Positions 7,021 to 14,113 of a stretch of DNA of 14,113 bases are shown here, one piece after another. The DNA lies in assembly GCA_947258465.1 (NCBI GenBank), contig CAMYIQ010000113.1, forward strand, positions 1 to 14,113, in the 5' to 3' direction. The stretch is from an uncultured Erythrobacter sp. (lineage in GTDB: Bacteria; Pseudomonadota; Alphaproteobacteria; Sphingomonadales; Sphingomonadaceae). A program made the translations under genes and the position numbers. Position 1 is the stretch's first letter. Each line of letters begins with the position of its first letter. The notes below the pieces were generated by a model. That model was not told the origin of the DNA. It made no database searches and saw only the letters and a list, made by a program, of their open reading frames with translations.

Positions 7021-8173
7021 TGCTCAATCCCTCGGGCGCGCGTCCGTAGATCCGCCGGCACTGGTCGATGGCATAGCGATCAGTCATGCCCGCAATGAAA
7101 TCGGCGATGTGACGGCTGCGCCGGGGCTCGTCTTCGGGCTGCGTCGAGAGCCATTCATCGGGGAGCGTTGTCGGATCCTGGCGATAGGCTACGAACAGGC
7201 GGGCGATGACATCGCGCGCCCGTTCGGCCGTGGCGATCTGCTCGTCATGGTAATAGAGGCGATCATACATGAAGCGCTTCAGTTCGCGCTCCTGTTCCTG
7301 CATTGTCGGGGAAAAGCCCGCCAGTTGCCGTCCGGCCCCGCGCACTTCCGCCACGCTGGCGATGCCCGTGACCTGTTCGCGCGTATGGGTCAGCACATCA
7401 TTGACCATCAAACCGATTTGCGAACGGACCAGTTCGCGCAACTGACGATCGCGCGAGGCGTTGGGAAACCGCCTTTCGACCGCCCGCCACTGGTCGGCCA
7501 GCCAGTCCAGCGCCAACAGGTCGTCGAGATCGAGAAAGCCCGCCCGCAGGCCATCGTCGATGTCGTGATTGTCATAGGCGATATCGTCGGCGATCGCGGC
7601 GACCTGTGCTTCGAGCGAAGGCCAGGTGGCCAGATCGAGCGAGAATGCCCGGTCGATCTCGGCAAGCGCCCAATTGGGCGCGGCGATCGGGCCATTGTGT
7701 TTGGCCAGGCCTTCCAGCGTCTCCCATGTGAGGTTGAGGCCGTCATGGTCGCAATAGGGGCTTTCCAGCCGCGTCAGCGTGCGGAGGCCATGCGCGTTGT
7801 GATCGTAGCCCCCGGCATGGGCCATCGCGTCTTCGAGCGCCTCTTCCCCCGCATGGCCGAACGGTGGATGGCCGATATCGTGACCCAGGCACAGCGCCTC
7901 GGTCAGGTCCTCGTCCAACCCCAGTTCGCGCGCCAATACGCGGCCGATTTGGGCCACTTCGAGGCTGTGGGTCAGCCGGGTTCGATAATGATCGCCATCG
8001 GGCGCCACGAAGACCTGCGTCTTTGAACGCAACCGGCGAAAAGCAATCGAATGGACGATCCGGTCGCGGTCGCGCTGAAATTCGCTTCGCGGCCCGCGGG
8101 CGCCTTCGCGTTCCTCGTTGAATTCTCGGCCGCGACTGGCGGCGGGATCGGAGGCGAAGGGGGCTCTGGGCAT
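7013..8173 (-). CDS. dgt: dGTPase-like deoxyguanosinetriphosphate triphosphohydrolase (HD domain)
   Basis: The 386-residue HD-domain phosphohydrolase is predicted to cleave dNTPs (dGTP in the E. coli enzyme) to the nucleoside and triphosphate, controlling precursor pools. Features in order are FQRDRDRIVHSIAFRRLRSKTQVF (from 32), His69 in RLTHSLEV, the HD pair His98-Asp99 in LGHDIGHPPFGHAGEE, and the last metal ligand in ADDIAYDNHD (Asp196 or Asp197). All metal ligands are present and the length fits the shorter, alphaproteobacterial-type dGTPase-like proteins. ATG 8171-8173 gives the expected N-terminus, although no clear ribosome binding site precedes it. A 113-base gap separates it from the racemase gene upstream, with nothing else recognisable in it. 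It leads a three-gene overlapping unit. Substrate preference may be broader than dGTP. Confidence 0.94.
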   Translation of the reverse strand: MPRAPFASDPAASRGREFNEEREGARGPRSEFQRDRDRIVHSIAFRRLRSKTQVFVAPDGDHYRTRLTHSLEVAQIGRVLARELGLDEDLTEALCLGHDIGHPPFGHAGEEALEDAMAHAGGYDHNAHGLRTLTRLESPYCDHDGLNLTWETLEGLAKHNGPIAAPNWALAEIDRAFSLDLATWPSLEAQVAAIADDIAYDNHDIDDGLRAGFLDLDDLLALDWLADQWRAVERRFPNASRDRQLRELVRSQIGLMVNDVLTHTREQVTGIASVAEVRGAGRQLAGFSPTMQEQERELKRFMYDRLYYHDEQIATAERARDVIARLFVAYRQDPTTLPDEWLSTQPEDEPRRSRHIADFIAGMTDRYAIDQCRRIYGRAPEGLSNV

Positions 8174-8286
8174 GTAGGGGCGGGCTTAGGTCAGCGCGTC
8201 CGGGGCGACAACGTGAACGAAATGCGAACCCATACAGTTTTCGGCAGATTGTGCCTGGCGGCGGCCCGAGGCCCGACCCGCCGATT

Positions 8287-8976
8287 TCAGCCGAGAATCC
8301 AGTCGGCAGCCGCCCGGCAATGAATATCGGTCGAATCGAACACGGGAAGGACATTCGCATCGGTATCGACGACCAGTTCGAGCTCGGTACAGGCAAGCAC
8401 GATAGCCTGTGCCCCTTCCTTCTCTTTCATCGTGATAACCGTCTTCAAGGCGCGTTCGGCATCGCGAGTGACGCGGCCCAGCATCAGTTCCTTGTAAATG
8501 ATACCGTCGACCAGTTCGACATCGCCCGGATCGGGCGGCAGCAGATTGACGCCATGCGATACAAGTCGCTGACGATAGAAGCTCTCCGTCATCACGAAGC
8601 GCGTGCCCAGCAGAGCCGCGCTTTCGCATTCGGCTTCCTTCATCGCCTTGCCCACGCTGTCGGCGATATGAAGCACCGGGATCGAAACCGCCTCGGTCAG
8701 CCGATCATAGACCTTGTGCATCGCATTGGCGGCAATGACGATACCCTCGGCGCCTGCGCTTTCCAGGCGGCGAGCCGATTCCACCAGAATGGAAGCGATC
8801 GTGTCCCAATCGTCGTCATTCTTGGCCGCGGCGATGGGGCCGTAATCGAGGCTTTCGATCAGCAAAGGCGGGCTCGCCATCGGGGCGGCGCGCTTCTGCA
8901 CGAATTTGTTGATCCGTTCGTAATAGGCGCGGGTCGAGATCCAGCTCATACCCCCAATAATGCCGAGCTTTCGCAA
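8287..8976 (-). CDS. Aspartate/glutamate racemase family protein with altered active site
   Basis: The 229-residue protein aligns along its length with the E. coli YgeA type of amino-acid racemase: IIGGMSWISTRAYYERIN (6-23), EGIVIAANAMHKV (77-89), HIADSVG (103-109), LLGTRFVM (122-129) and ACTELELVV (195-203). Family racemases use two residues that swap a proton, usually two cysteines; YgeA uses Thr83 and Cys197. Here the second, Cys196, is kept. The first motif reads Ala83-Asn84-Ala85 instead of Cys/Thr-Asn-Thr, so both the catalytic residue and the neighbouring Thr are missing. The protein may be inactive, one-directional, or act on something else. The start is TTG 8974-8976, four codons after an in-frame stop, with AAGAGGA eight bases upstream. 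A predicted EcfG promoter and a leader hairpin precede it. The family is secure; the activity is doubtful. Confidence 0.92.
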   Translation of the reverse strand: MRKLGIIGGMSWISTRAYYERINKFVQKRAAPMASPPLLIESLDYGPIAAAKNDDDWDTIASILVESARRLESAGAEGIVIAANAMHKVYDRLTEAVSIPVLHIADSVGKAMKEAECESAALLGTRFVMTESFYRQRLVSHGVNLLPPDPGDVELVDGIIYKELMLGRVTRDAERALKTVITMKEKEGAQAIVLACTELELVVDTDANVLPVFDSTDIHCRAAADWILG

Positions 8977-9013
8977 GCGTTGATCCTCTTATCCGCCCTG
9001 TTGTTCGCACGAT

Positions 9014-9029
9014 CGCGGGTTAGCCCGCG
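9014..9029 (-). other. Stem-loop in the racemase 5' leader
   Basis: A perfect 6-bp GC stem (CGCGGG at 9014-9019 with CCCGCG at 9024-9029) closes a 4-base loop. It lies between the predicted EcfG promoter and the TTG start, close to the expected transcript 5' end. No T-run follows on the minus strand, so it is unlikely to be a standard terminator for the upstream hydrolase gene. Confidence 0.5.
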
Positions 9030-9043
9030 TATCAGGGGCATAG

Positions 9044-9068
9044 AACGGACAGCTTACGAGGCGGTTCC
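9044..9068 (-). promoter_or_regulatory. Predicted EcfG general-stress sigma promoter for the racemase gene
   Basis: Read on the minus strand, GGAAC (9068-9064) is followed after 16 bases by CGTT (9047-9044), a perfect match to the EcfG consensus. The -35 box lies inside the last codons of the alpha/beta hydrolase gene and the -10 box just beyond its stop. Transcription would begin near 9037, about 60 bases before the racemase start. The match is seen; regulation is inferred. Confidence 0.72.
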
Positions 9069-10034
9069 TCCGCTTTCCTCGTTAGTCGATGCAAGCACAT
9101 CCTCCAGCCATACCTGCAGGTCGGCAACGCTTTGTTCGGCCGCTTCCTCCATCGGGATATGGCCGATCCCGGGATAGCTGGCGAGCGTCGCATTGGGCAG
9201 ATGTTCCGTGTACCAGGCCGCCGCCTCATAGGGGATGAGCGCATCCTCCTCGCCCCACATCACCAACGTAGGCACGGCGACCTTGCGGACATCTTCGGCA
9301 GCGAAATTCTTGCGCCCGACGGAAAAGCGCTTGCGTGTCGCGGCGCGGTTGCCTGGATAGCGGGCCAGTTCCCAATAGCGATCGACGGCCTCGGGCGTCA
9401 CGACATCCTGATTGCTGACGCTTTGCGACAGGCTGCGCGCGACCAGCGAACGCGGCAGAAGCTGGCTCATCGCATCGCCGACGACGGGCATTCCGGCGAG
9501 AGTGAAGGCGATATTCCCGTTGCCCTCGCTTTCGATCGGCGCACCTCCGGCATCGACCAGCACCAGGCCTTCGAGCCGTTCCGGATTGGCGATGGCATAG
9601 CCTATCGCGATCGCTCCGCCCATCGAATTGCCCGCCAGGGTGAACCGACCGATATCGAGCGCCGCGGCGACCTCGTCGATGTCCTCGACAAAGGCGTCGA
9701 GCGCGTAATCGCCATCGGTGGCAGGGCCGGTCAGCCCGTGCCCGCGCTGGTCGAAGCGGACCACGCGATAATCGCCCTTCAGCGCATCGGCCCAGTGGTG
9801 CCAAGTGTGCAAATCGGCATTCGACCCGTGCAGCAATATGATGACCGGCGCATCGCGCGGTCCCTCGTCACGCACATGCACGCGCCTGTCGCCGTCGATG
9901 GCTACCATACGCGAAGGCGGCGCGCCGTATTTCGCCTGCATCTCCGCCGGATCGGTGTCCGGAACACGGAAGATGAAGAAGGCCGCCACCAGCGCGAGTG
10001 CCAGCCCGCCCAGGACGCGCCAGAACCACTTCAT
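9054..10034 (-). CDS. Membrane-anchored alpha/beta hydrolase
   Basis: The product is a 326-residue serine hydrolase of the alpha/beta fold. A single N-terminal hydrophobic segment (5-23) with basic residues before it acts as a membrane anchor or uncleaved signal, so the catalytic domain is probably periplasmic. The oxyanion-region HG is at 69-70 and FDQRGHG at 94-100. The nucleophile is Ser137 in GNSMGG, the acid Asp264 in GEEDALIP, and His292 in GIGHIPMEE. The triad is complete. Substrates could be esters, lactones or other hydrolysable bonds; nothing in the sequence narrows this down. ATG 10032-10034 overlaps the cytochrome stop as ATGA, making it the third gene of a coupled set with the cytochrome and beta-helix genes. 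This implies a shared job outside the cytoplasm. Codon use resembles the neighbours. Confidence 0.92.
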   Translation of the reverse strand: MKWFWRVLGGLALALVAAFFIFRVPDTDPAEMQAKYGAPPSRMVAIDGDRRVHVRDEGPRDAPVIILLHGSNADLHTWHHWADALKGDYRVVRFDQRGHGLTGPATDGDYALDAFVEDIDEVAAALDIGRFTLAGNSMGGAIAIGYAIANPERLEGLVLVDAGGAPIESEGNGNIAFTLAGMPVVGDAMSQLLPRSLVARSLSQSVSNQDVVTPEAVDRYWELARYPGNRAATRKRFSVGRKNFAAEDVRKVAVPTLVMWGEEDALIPYEAAAWYTEHLPNATLASYPGIGHIPMEEAAEQSVADLQVWLEDVLASTNEESGGTAS

Positions 10035-11059
10035 GGCGCCATTTCCTCGATCCAGCGGCGCACGATGGCGAGCCCTTCCTCATCCACGGTGGATTTGCCG
10101 AGTTCGGGCATCGCAACCCCCGGTTCGGGGCTCGCCATGCGATAGGTAAGGATCGAGCTGTCGGGCGAGCCGGGGACGATGTCGAACAGATGGCCGCCAG
10201 CCCCGCGCCCGGCCGCGACCGGCCGTTTGCCGATGCCGAGCGCTTCGGGCGATTGCTGCTCCCAACGCAGGTCGAGCCCGCTATTGGACGCGGTTGCACC
10301 GGGCCGGTGGCAATGTGCGCAATTGACGTCGAGATAGGCACGCGCAGCAGCGGTGAGGTTGGCGCTTTCGCGCTGCTCCCAGACCGGAAACTGATCGGCA
10401 TCCTGCGGCAGCGCGTCGAGGTGCCTTGCCGCTACCATCTCGTCCAGCCAATCGTGCGAGAGATTGCGCGCCTTGGGGCCGATCGGGACGACCTCGCCAT
10501 CGAGACCGTGGCATTCCTTGCACTGGTTCTTATTGGGTATGCGGTAGCTTATCGCCTCGCCCTTCGGCGTGGTGAGATCGAGCCGCGCCCCGGCAATCGC
10601 CAGCCGCGCATCGGTCTGCTCCTCGTTCCACATATAGGGCAGCGCCAGCCAGCCATCGGCCCGGTGCAGCAGGACCCGGGTTTCGATGAGGCGCCGCTTG
10701 CCATCCTGTTCGAAAGCGAAGGTCTTGATCAGCGCCGTGCCGACGGGAAAGTCGGGCAGGCCTTCACCCTGCGCCGCCATCGCCGTGCCTTCGGGCAGAT
10801 AGACGAAGCGCAGTTTCTCCGCCCCGTCCGAATAGAGCGGCGTGTTCAGGCGGTAGGGCGTGACGCTATCGACCGGGATTTGCGCGCTTGCATCGCGGAA
10901 AAACCGGTAATGCGACAACAGGCGGGGCATGCCCTGGGCGATCGCCTCGTCATTGACCGGCTCGATCACGCTAAGCGGCAAGAAGACTTCCGCCCGCGCG
11001 ACGAACGACCCGGCAAGCGCAAGGCTCGCGGCACCCAGCAAGGCGGCTGCGTAGTTCAT
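10031..11059 (-). CDS. SO2930/HNE_0200-like diheme c-type cytochrome
   Basis: The 342-residue exported protein has a Sec signal peptide (1-23, hydrophobic 5-20, likely cleavage after ARA) and two c-type heme sites, CKECH (180-184) and CAHCH (247-251). Met317 in AMPELG is a candidate axial ligand. The N-terminal half (TPYRLNTPLYSDGAEKLRF, about 67-85; LIETRVL, 124-130) is the part that marks the SO2930/HNE_0200-like family, which I recall as usually found beside a parallel beta-helix protein. The start was set at MNYAAALLG, because the frame upstream is Arg-rich and shadows the beta-helix gene. This start overlaps the beta-helix stop by four bases (ATGA), and the gene's own stop overlaps the hydrolase start by four bases. 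An electron-transfer or oxidase role in the periplasm is likely; partner and substrate are unknown. Confidence 0.9.
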   Translation of the reverse strand: MNYAAALLGAASLALAGSFVARAEVFLPLSVIEPVNDEAIAQGMPRLLSHYRFFRDASAQIPVDSVTPYRLNTPLYSDGAEKLRFVYLPEGTAMAAQGEGLPDFPVGTALIKTFAFEQDGKRRLIETRVLLHRADGWLALPYMWNEEQTDARLAIAGARLDLTTPKGEAISYRIPNKNQCKECHGLDGEVVPIGPKARNLSHDWLDEMVAARHLDALPQDADQFPVWEQRESANLTAAARAYLDVNCAHCHRPGATASNSGLDLRWEQQSPEALGIGKRPVAAGRGAGGHLFDIVPGSPDSSILTYRMASPEPGVAMPELGKSTVDEEGLAIVRRWIEEMAP

Positions 11060-12249
11060 CCCCCCAACCGTGCCACGAGTTCGGCAGGCGCACCGATGCC
11101 GCCGCGGTCGAACTCGCCGCTGGGCGTGGCCGCTGCCAACGGCCCGGGTTGCGCGCTGTCGAGCCCGACGCCCGCCTCGGTCAGGTTGAGGCTCCAGCCT
11201 GCCGTGCCCTCGACCGCGGCGAGCGAGCCCAGCCCGTCCCACAGCACCGGCGGCAGTTCGCCGCCAAAGGCCTCGAGCAGCATCTCCGCGCCCTCGAGCT
11301 GCGGATCGTAGCCGCCGCCATTATAGATATTCTCGCCCACCACGACTTCGCGCGGCAGCGGGTTGTAGCGCTCATCCTCGAAGCTCTGCGTATAGGCGAT
11401 GACCATCACCGGCGCGGTCGGATTGCCCGACAGGATATTGTCTTCGATCAGCACATGGTCGTTGGCCATCACCATGATGCCGGTGCCACGCCGCACACCC
11501 GCGACGATATTACCCGGAGGCGCGAAATTGGGCGTGTCGTTGGCGACCACGAGATTGTTGGCGACGATTACATTGCCGCCCCCCATCACCGGCAGGTCGG
11601 GCAGGTCGAACACTAGAATTCCCCCGGTATTGCGCGTGGCGATATTATGCTCGACCAGCGCGTTGCGGCTGTTTTCGATCTCGATCCCGGCAACATTCGC
11701 CTCGGCGATCGAATTGCGCACGGTAATCCCGTTCGACTGGCCGACATAGATGCCCGCATCGCTCGCGCCGGTGACCTTCACCCCATCGACCAACACGCCG
11801 GTACTTTCCACCGGATAGATGCCATAGGCGCCGTTTTCGGGATGGGGGCCGCGCGTCCAGGTCACGCGGATGCGGTGATAGACGATATTGTCCGCGCCCT
11901 TGGACTTGATCCCGTCGCCCTTGGGGTTTTCCAGCGCGAAATCGCGCACCGTGACGTTGTCGCTGGTGATGAGGAAGCCCTCCCCGGCGTCGGCTTGCGC
12001 GGTAAAGTCGAGCACCGTGCCATCCATGCCCGCCCCGCGCACGGTCACGCCATCGACATCGAGGCTGATCCCGTCGGTCAGCGTATAGCGCCCCGCGGCC
12101 AGCACGATTTCATCGCCCGGCTCGGCCAAGATCAAGGCCTCCTGCAATTCCTGCTGCGCGTTCTCGCCCGGCGCGACATTATGCGTCGCGGCGAAGGCAG
12201 GGGCAGCGGATGCGAGAAGCGCGGCGGCAATCGACAGTTTAATGGTCAT
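11056..12249 (-). CDS. Exported parallel beta-helix repeat protein (partner of SO2930-like cytochrome)
   Basis: The 397-residue protein has a Sec signal peptide (1 to about 20, ending APAFA). From about 45 to 310 it shows repeated short strands with the pattern V-x-V-x-x-N/G, for example GVTVRGAGMDG, NVTVRDFALEN, GVLVDGVKVTG, GITVRNSIAEANVAGIEIE and HVLIEDNILSGN. This is the right-handed parallel beta-helix of pectate-lyase/NosD-like proteins. The segment NPKGDGIKSKGADNI (108-122) is conserved-looking and could form a surface site. No clear lyase catalytic triad is visible. The last 80 residues are less repetitive. ATG 12247-12249 has GGGAGAG upstream. It is the first gene of the coupled beta-helix/cytochrome/hydrolase set. 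Likely roles are binding or modifying a polysaccharide or other polymer in the periplasm or at the surface, but function is unknown. Confidence 0.9.
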   Translation of the reverse strand: MTIKLSIAAALLASAAPAFAATHNVAPGENAQQELQEALILAEPGDEIVLAAGRYTLTDGISLDVDGVTVRGAGMDGTVLDFTAQADAGEGFLITSDNVTVRDFALENPKGDGIKSKGADNIVYHRIRVTWTRGPHPENGAYGIYPVESTGVLVDGVKVTGASDAGIYVGQSNGITVRNSIAEANVAGIEIENSRNALVEHNIATRNTGGILVFDLPDLPVMGGGNVIVANNLVVANDTPNFAPPGNIVAGVRRGTGIMVMANDHVLIEDNILSGNPTAPVMVIAYTQSFEDERYNPLPREVVVGENIYNGGGYDPQLEGAEMLLEAFGGELPPVLWDGLGSLAAVEGTAGWSLNLTEAGVGLDSAQPGPLAAATPSGEFDRGGIGAPAELVARLGG

Positions 12250-12302
12250 GAGTCTCTCCCTTGCAACCTATTGTGCCGCAAGAGCGAATGATTGCAAGTG
12301 TT

Positions 12303-12647
12303 TCAGCCACTCGCAAATGCGCAGATCGCGGCGGAACTCGCCACGACTTCAAGGACTTCGCGATCGTCGACGCGCCGTACCCGCTCCAGAAATTCGGCTA
12401 TGGTAAGCGGAATGTCGGGCTCGCCCGCCTCGGCCTGGAGATTTTCGAGCTTGCGAAGCTGCCCGACGGAAAGCCGCTCCGCCATGCGTCCGGCCATGCA
12501 TTCGGCCATCGGCTGCGGCAGGCCGCGTGCGATCATCTGTTCCTCGAGCCGGTCTTCGACCGTGCCCCGCAGCCCGCCGCCGATCGTCGCCCACACGATC
12601 ACGCCGGCAAGGGCCAGCAGCGCGAGCGCGATCAGCACACGCTTCAT
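12303..12647 (-). CDS. Membrane-anchored small protein, unknown function
   Basis: This 114-residue protein is not one I recognise. It begins MKRVLIALALLALAGVIVWA, a single N-terminal helix (3-21) acting as an uncleaved anchor or signal. The rest is Ala/Glu/Arg-rich and probably alpha-helical (EDRLEEQMIARG, AGRMAERLSVGQLRKLENL), ending in VVASSAAICAFASG. Its two cysteines (Cys50 and Cys109) could form a disulfide if the domain is periplasmic. The ATG at 12645-12647 begins one base after the pntB stop, so it should be translated from the pntB transcript. The beta-helix gene starts 53 bases downstream. Whether it belongs functionally with transhydrogenase or with the downstream exported proteins cannot be decided. 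Confidence 0.8.
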   Translation of the reverse strand: MKRVLIALALLALAGVIVWATIGGGLRGTVEDRLEEQMIARGLPQPMAECMAGRMAERLSVGQLRKLENLQAEAGEPDIPLTIAEFLERVRRVDDREVLEVVASSAAICAFASG

Positions 12648-12648
12648 G

Positions 12649-14113
12649 TCAATCGAGCGCCTTCACGATTTCCTCGACCATCTTCTTCGCATCGGACAGC
12701 AGCATCATGGTCTGGTCCATGTAGAAGACGTCGTTATCGACCCCGGCATAGCCCACACCGCCCATGCTGCGCTTGATGAAGAAGACCTGTTTGGCCTTGT
12801 CCACGTCGAACACGGGCATACCGTAGATCGGCGATGATTTGTCGGTCTTTGCCGCCGGGTTCACGACATCGTTCGCACCGATGATGAAGGCGACATCCGC
12901 CTGTGCGAATTCGGAGTTTATATCCTCCAGTTCGAACACGTTCTCGTAAGGAACCTGCGCTTCGGCGAGGAGCACGTTCATATGCCCCGGCATGCGCCCG
13001 GCCACGGGGTGAATGGCGTATTTCACCTCCACGCCCCTTTCCTCCAGCATATCGGCCATTTCGCGCAGCGCGTGCTGCGCTTGTGCCACCGCCATGCCGT
13101 ATCCGGGGATGATAATGACCTTCTCCGCCTGTTCGAGCATGAAGGCCGCATCGGCGGCGCTGCCCTGCTTGTAGGGGCGCTGCTCCTTCGCCTCGCCGCC
13201 GCCTGCACTGCTGTCGTCGGCGCCGAAACCGCCCGCGATCACGGAGATGAAGCTGCGGTTCATCGCGCGGCACATGATGTAGCTGAGAATCGCGCCCGAA
13301 GAGCCCACCAGCGCACCGGTGATGATCATCGCCGTATTGCCGAGCGTGAAGCCCATCGCCGCGGCGGCCCAGCCCGAATAGCTGTTCAGCATCGACACCA
13401 CGACCGGCATGTCCGCGCCGCCGATCGGGATGATCAGCAGGAAGCCGATGAGGAAGGCGAGTACGGTCAGCGCCACGATCAGCGGCATCGTTTCCGCAGG
13501 CCCGCTCGCCATGGCGAACAGCGCGGTCAGAACGATGATCGCCGCCAGCGTGCCAAGATTGATAACATGGCGCGCGGGCAACAGGATCGGCGATCCGCTC
13601 ATCCGCCCGGAAAGCTTGGCAAAGGCGATGACCGAGCCGGAGAAGGTGATCGCGCCGATGGCGATACCGAGCCCCATCTCGACCTTGCTGACCGCGCCGA
13701 TGCTGTCGCCGACAAGCAGGCCGAACGCGCCCGGATTGAGATAGGCGGCCCAGCCGACCAGCACCGCAGCCAGGCCGACGAGCGAGTGGAAAGCCGCGAC
13801 CAGTTCGGGCATCGCGGTCATGGCGATACGGCGGGCGATGAGGAATCCGATCATGCCACCGATAGCGATGGCGATGGCGATTTCGGCGATATTGGCGACG
13901 TCATGTGTGACCAGCGTCGTCACCACCGCAATCAGCATACCGGCCATGCCGAAGCGATTGCCCCGGCGGCTGCTGGCGGGGCTCGAAAGCCCGCGCAGTG
14001 CGAGGATAAAGAACACGCCCGACACGAGATAGGCAAGCGCAACCCAGGGGTTTGCCGCTTCACCGGTAGCGGCGTGTGCGGGAGTGGCAAAAAGACCGGC
14101 CAAATGGGCAAAC
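12649..14113 (-). CDS. pntB: NAD(P) transhydrogenase beta subunit (start beyond right edge)
   Basis: PntB is the membrane and NADP(H)-binding subunit of the proton-translocating transhydrogenase, which uses the proton gradient to reduce NADP+ with NADH. The N-terminal part holds about nine transmembrane helices, starting at NPWVALAYLVSGVFFILALRG. The C-terminal domain III (roughly the last 180 residues) contains IIIPGYGMAVAQAQHA, AGRMPGHMNVLLAEA, IIGANDVVNPAA and KRSMGGVGYAGVDNDVFY, all classic NADP-site motifs. The frame is open to 14113. A TTG at 14103 could start it, but the preceding residues continue a signal-like LAGLFATPAHA stretch, so the true start is probably outside the window. pntA genes would be expected further right. 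The stop is one base before the 114-aa gene. The identification is secure. Confidence 0.97.
   Translation of the reverse strand, partial: FAHLAGLFATPAHAATGEAANPWVALAYLVSGVFFILALRGLSSPASSRRGNRFGMAGMLIAVVTTLVTHDVANIAEIAIAIAIGGMIGFLIARRIAMTAMPELVAAFHSLVGLAAVLVGWAAYLNPGAFGLLVGDSIGAVSKVEMGLGIAIGAITFSGSVIAFAKLSGRMSGSPILLPARHVINLGTLAAIIVLTALFAMASGPAETMPLIVALTVLAFLIGFLLIIPIGGADMPVVVSMLNSYSGWAAAAMGFTLGNTAMIITGALVGSSGAILSYIMCRAMNRSFISVIAGGFGADDSSAGGGEAKEQRPYKQGSAADAAFMLEQAEKVIIIPGYGMAVAQAQHALREMADMLEERGVEVKYAIHPVAGRMPGHMNVLLAEAQVPYENVFELEDINSEFAQADVAFIIGANDVVNPAAKTDKSSPIYGMPVFDVDKAKQVFFIKRSMGGVGYAGVDNDVFYMDQTMMLLSDAKKMVEEIVKALD

Noticed and set aside
6725..8026. Long plus-strand open frame opposite the dGTPase and reductase genes (similar ones at 4216-5142 and 9998-11311)
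   Set aside because: These mirror the codon bias of well-identified minus-strand genes and contain no recognisable domain.
8255..8280. GC-rich inverted repeat after the racemase gene as a terminator
   Set aside because: The stem is about 4 bp (GGCC/GGCC) and lacks a T-run.

Overview
The window looks like a high-GC alphaproteobacterial chromosome, most likely a sphingomonad (Sphingomonadales, Erythrobacteraceae-like). The support is indirect: codon use and GC are high, there are matches to the alphaproteobacterial EcfG stress-sigma promoter, and the gene set includes cpaF, an ABA4-like protein, a SO2930-type diheme cytochrome paired with a beta-helix protein, and a PntB whose N-terminus is extended. 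No rRNA, tRNA, CRISPR array, insertion sequence or phage gene was seen. It reads as ordinary chromosome with one low-GC gene.

Left part (1-2690). The 5' end of glmS (minus strand, running off the left edge) diverges from cpaF (plus strand), a Tad/Flp pilus ATPase gene that stands without tadB/tadC beside it. cpaF converges on a small two-helix membrane protein gene (minus). That gene diverges from a 42-residue entericidin-type lipoprotein gene (plus), which has a perfect predicted general-stress promoter (GGAAC-N16-CGTT) and ends in a clear intrinsic terminator.

Middle and right part (2786-14113). All genes lie on the minus strand, so transcription runs from right to left. In order they are: pntB (start beyond the right edge); a 114-aa membrane-anchored protein; a block of three overlapping genes (exported beta-helix protein, exported diheme cytochrome c, membrane-anchored alpha/beta hydrolase); an Asp/Glu racemase-family gene with its own predicted EcfG promoter; a second coupled block (dGTPase-like HD hydrolase, NAD(P)-binding reductase-like protein, ABA4-like membrane protein); an acyl-CoA synthetase overlapping a DUF938 methyltransferase; and a lower-GC CPBP intramembrane protease.

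Four things deserve a second look. The beta-helix/diheme-cytochrome/hydrolase cluster looks like an exported redox module of unknown function. The two perfect EcfG promoter matches put an entericidin and an amino-acid racemase in a predicted general-stress regulon. The racemase has Ala-Asn-Ala where relatives have Cys/Thr-Asn-Thr, so it lacks one catalytic residue. The CPBP protease differs clearly in base composition from its neighbours.
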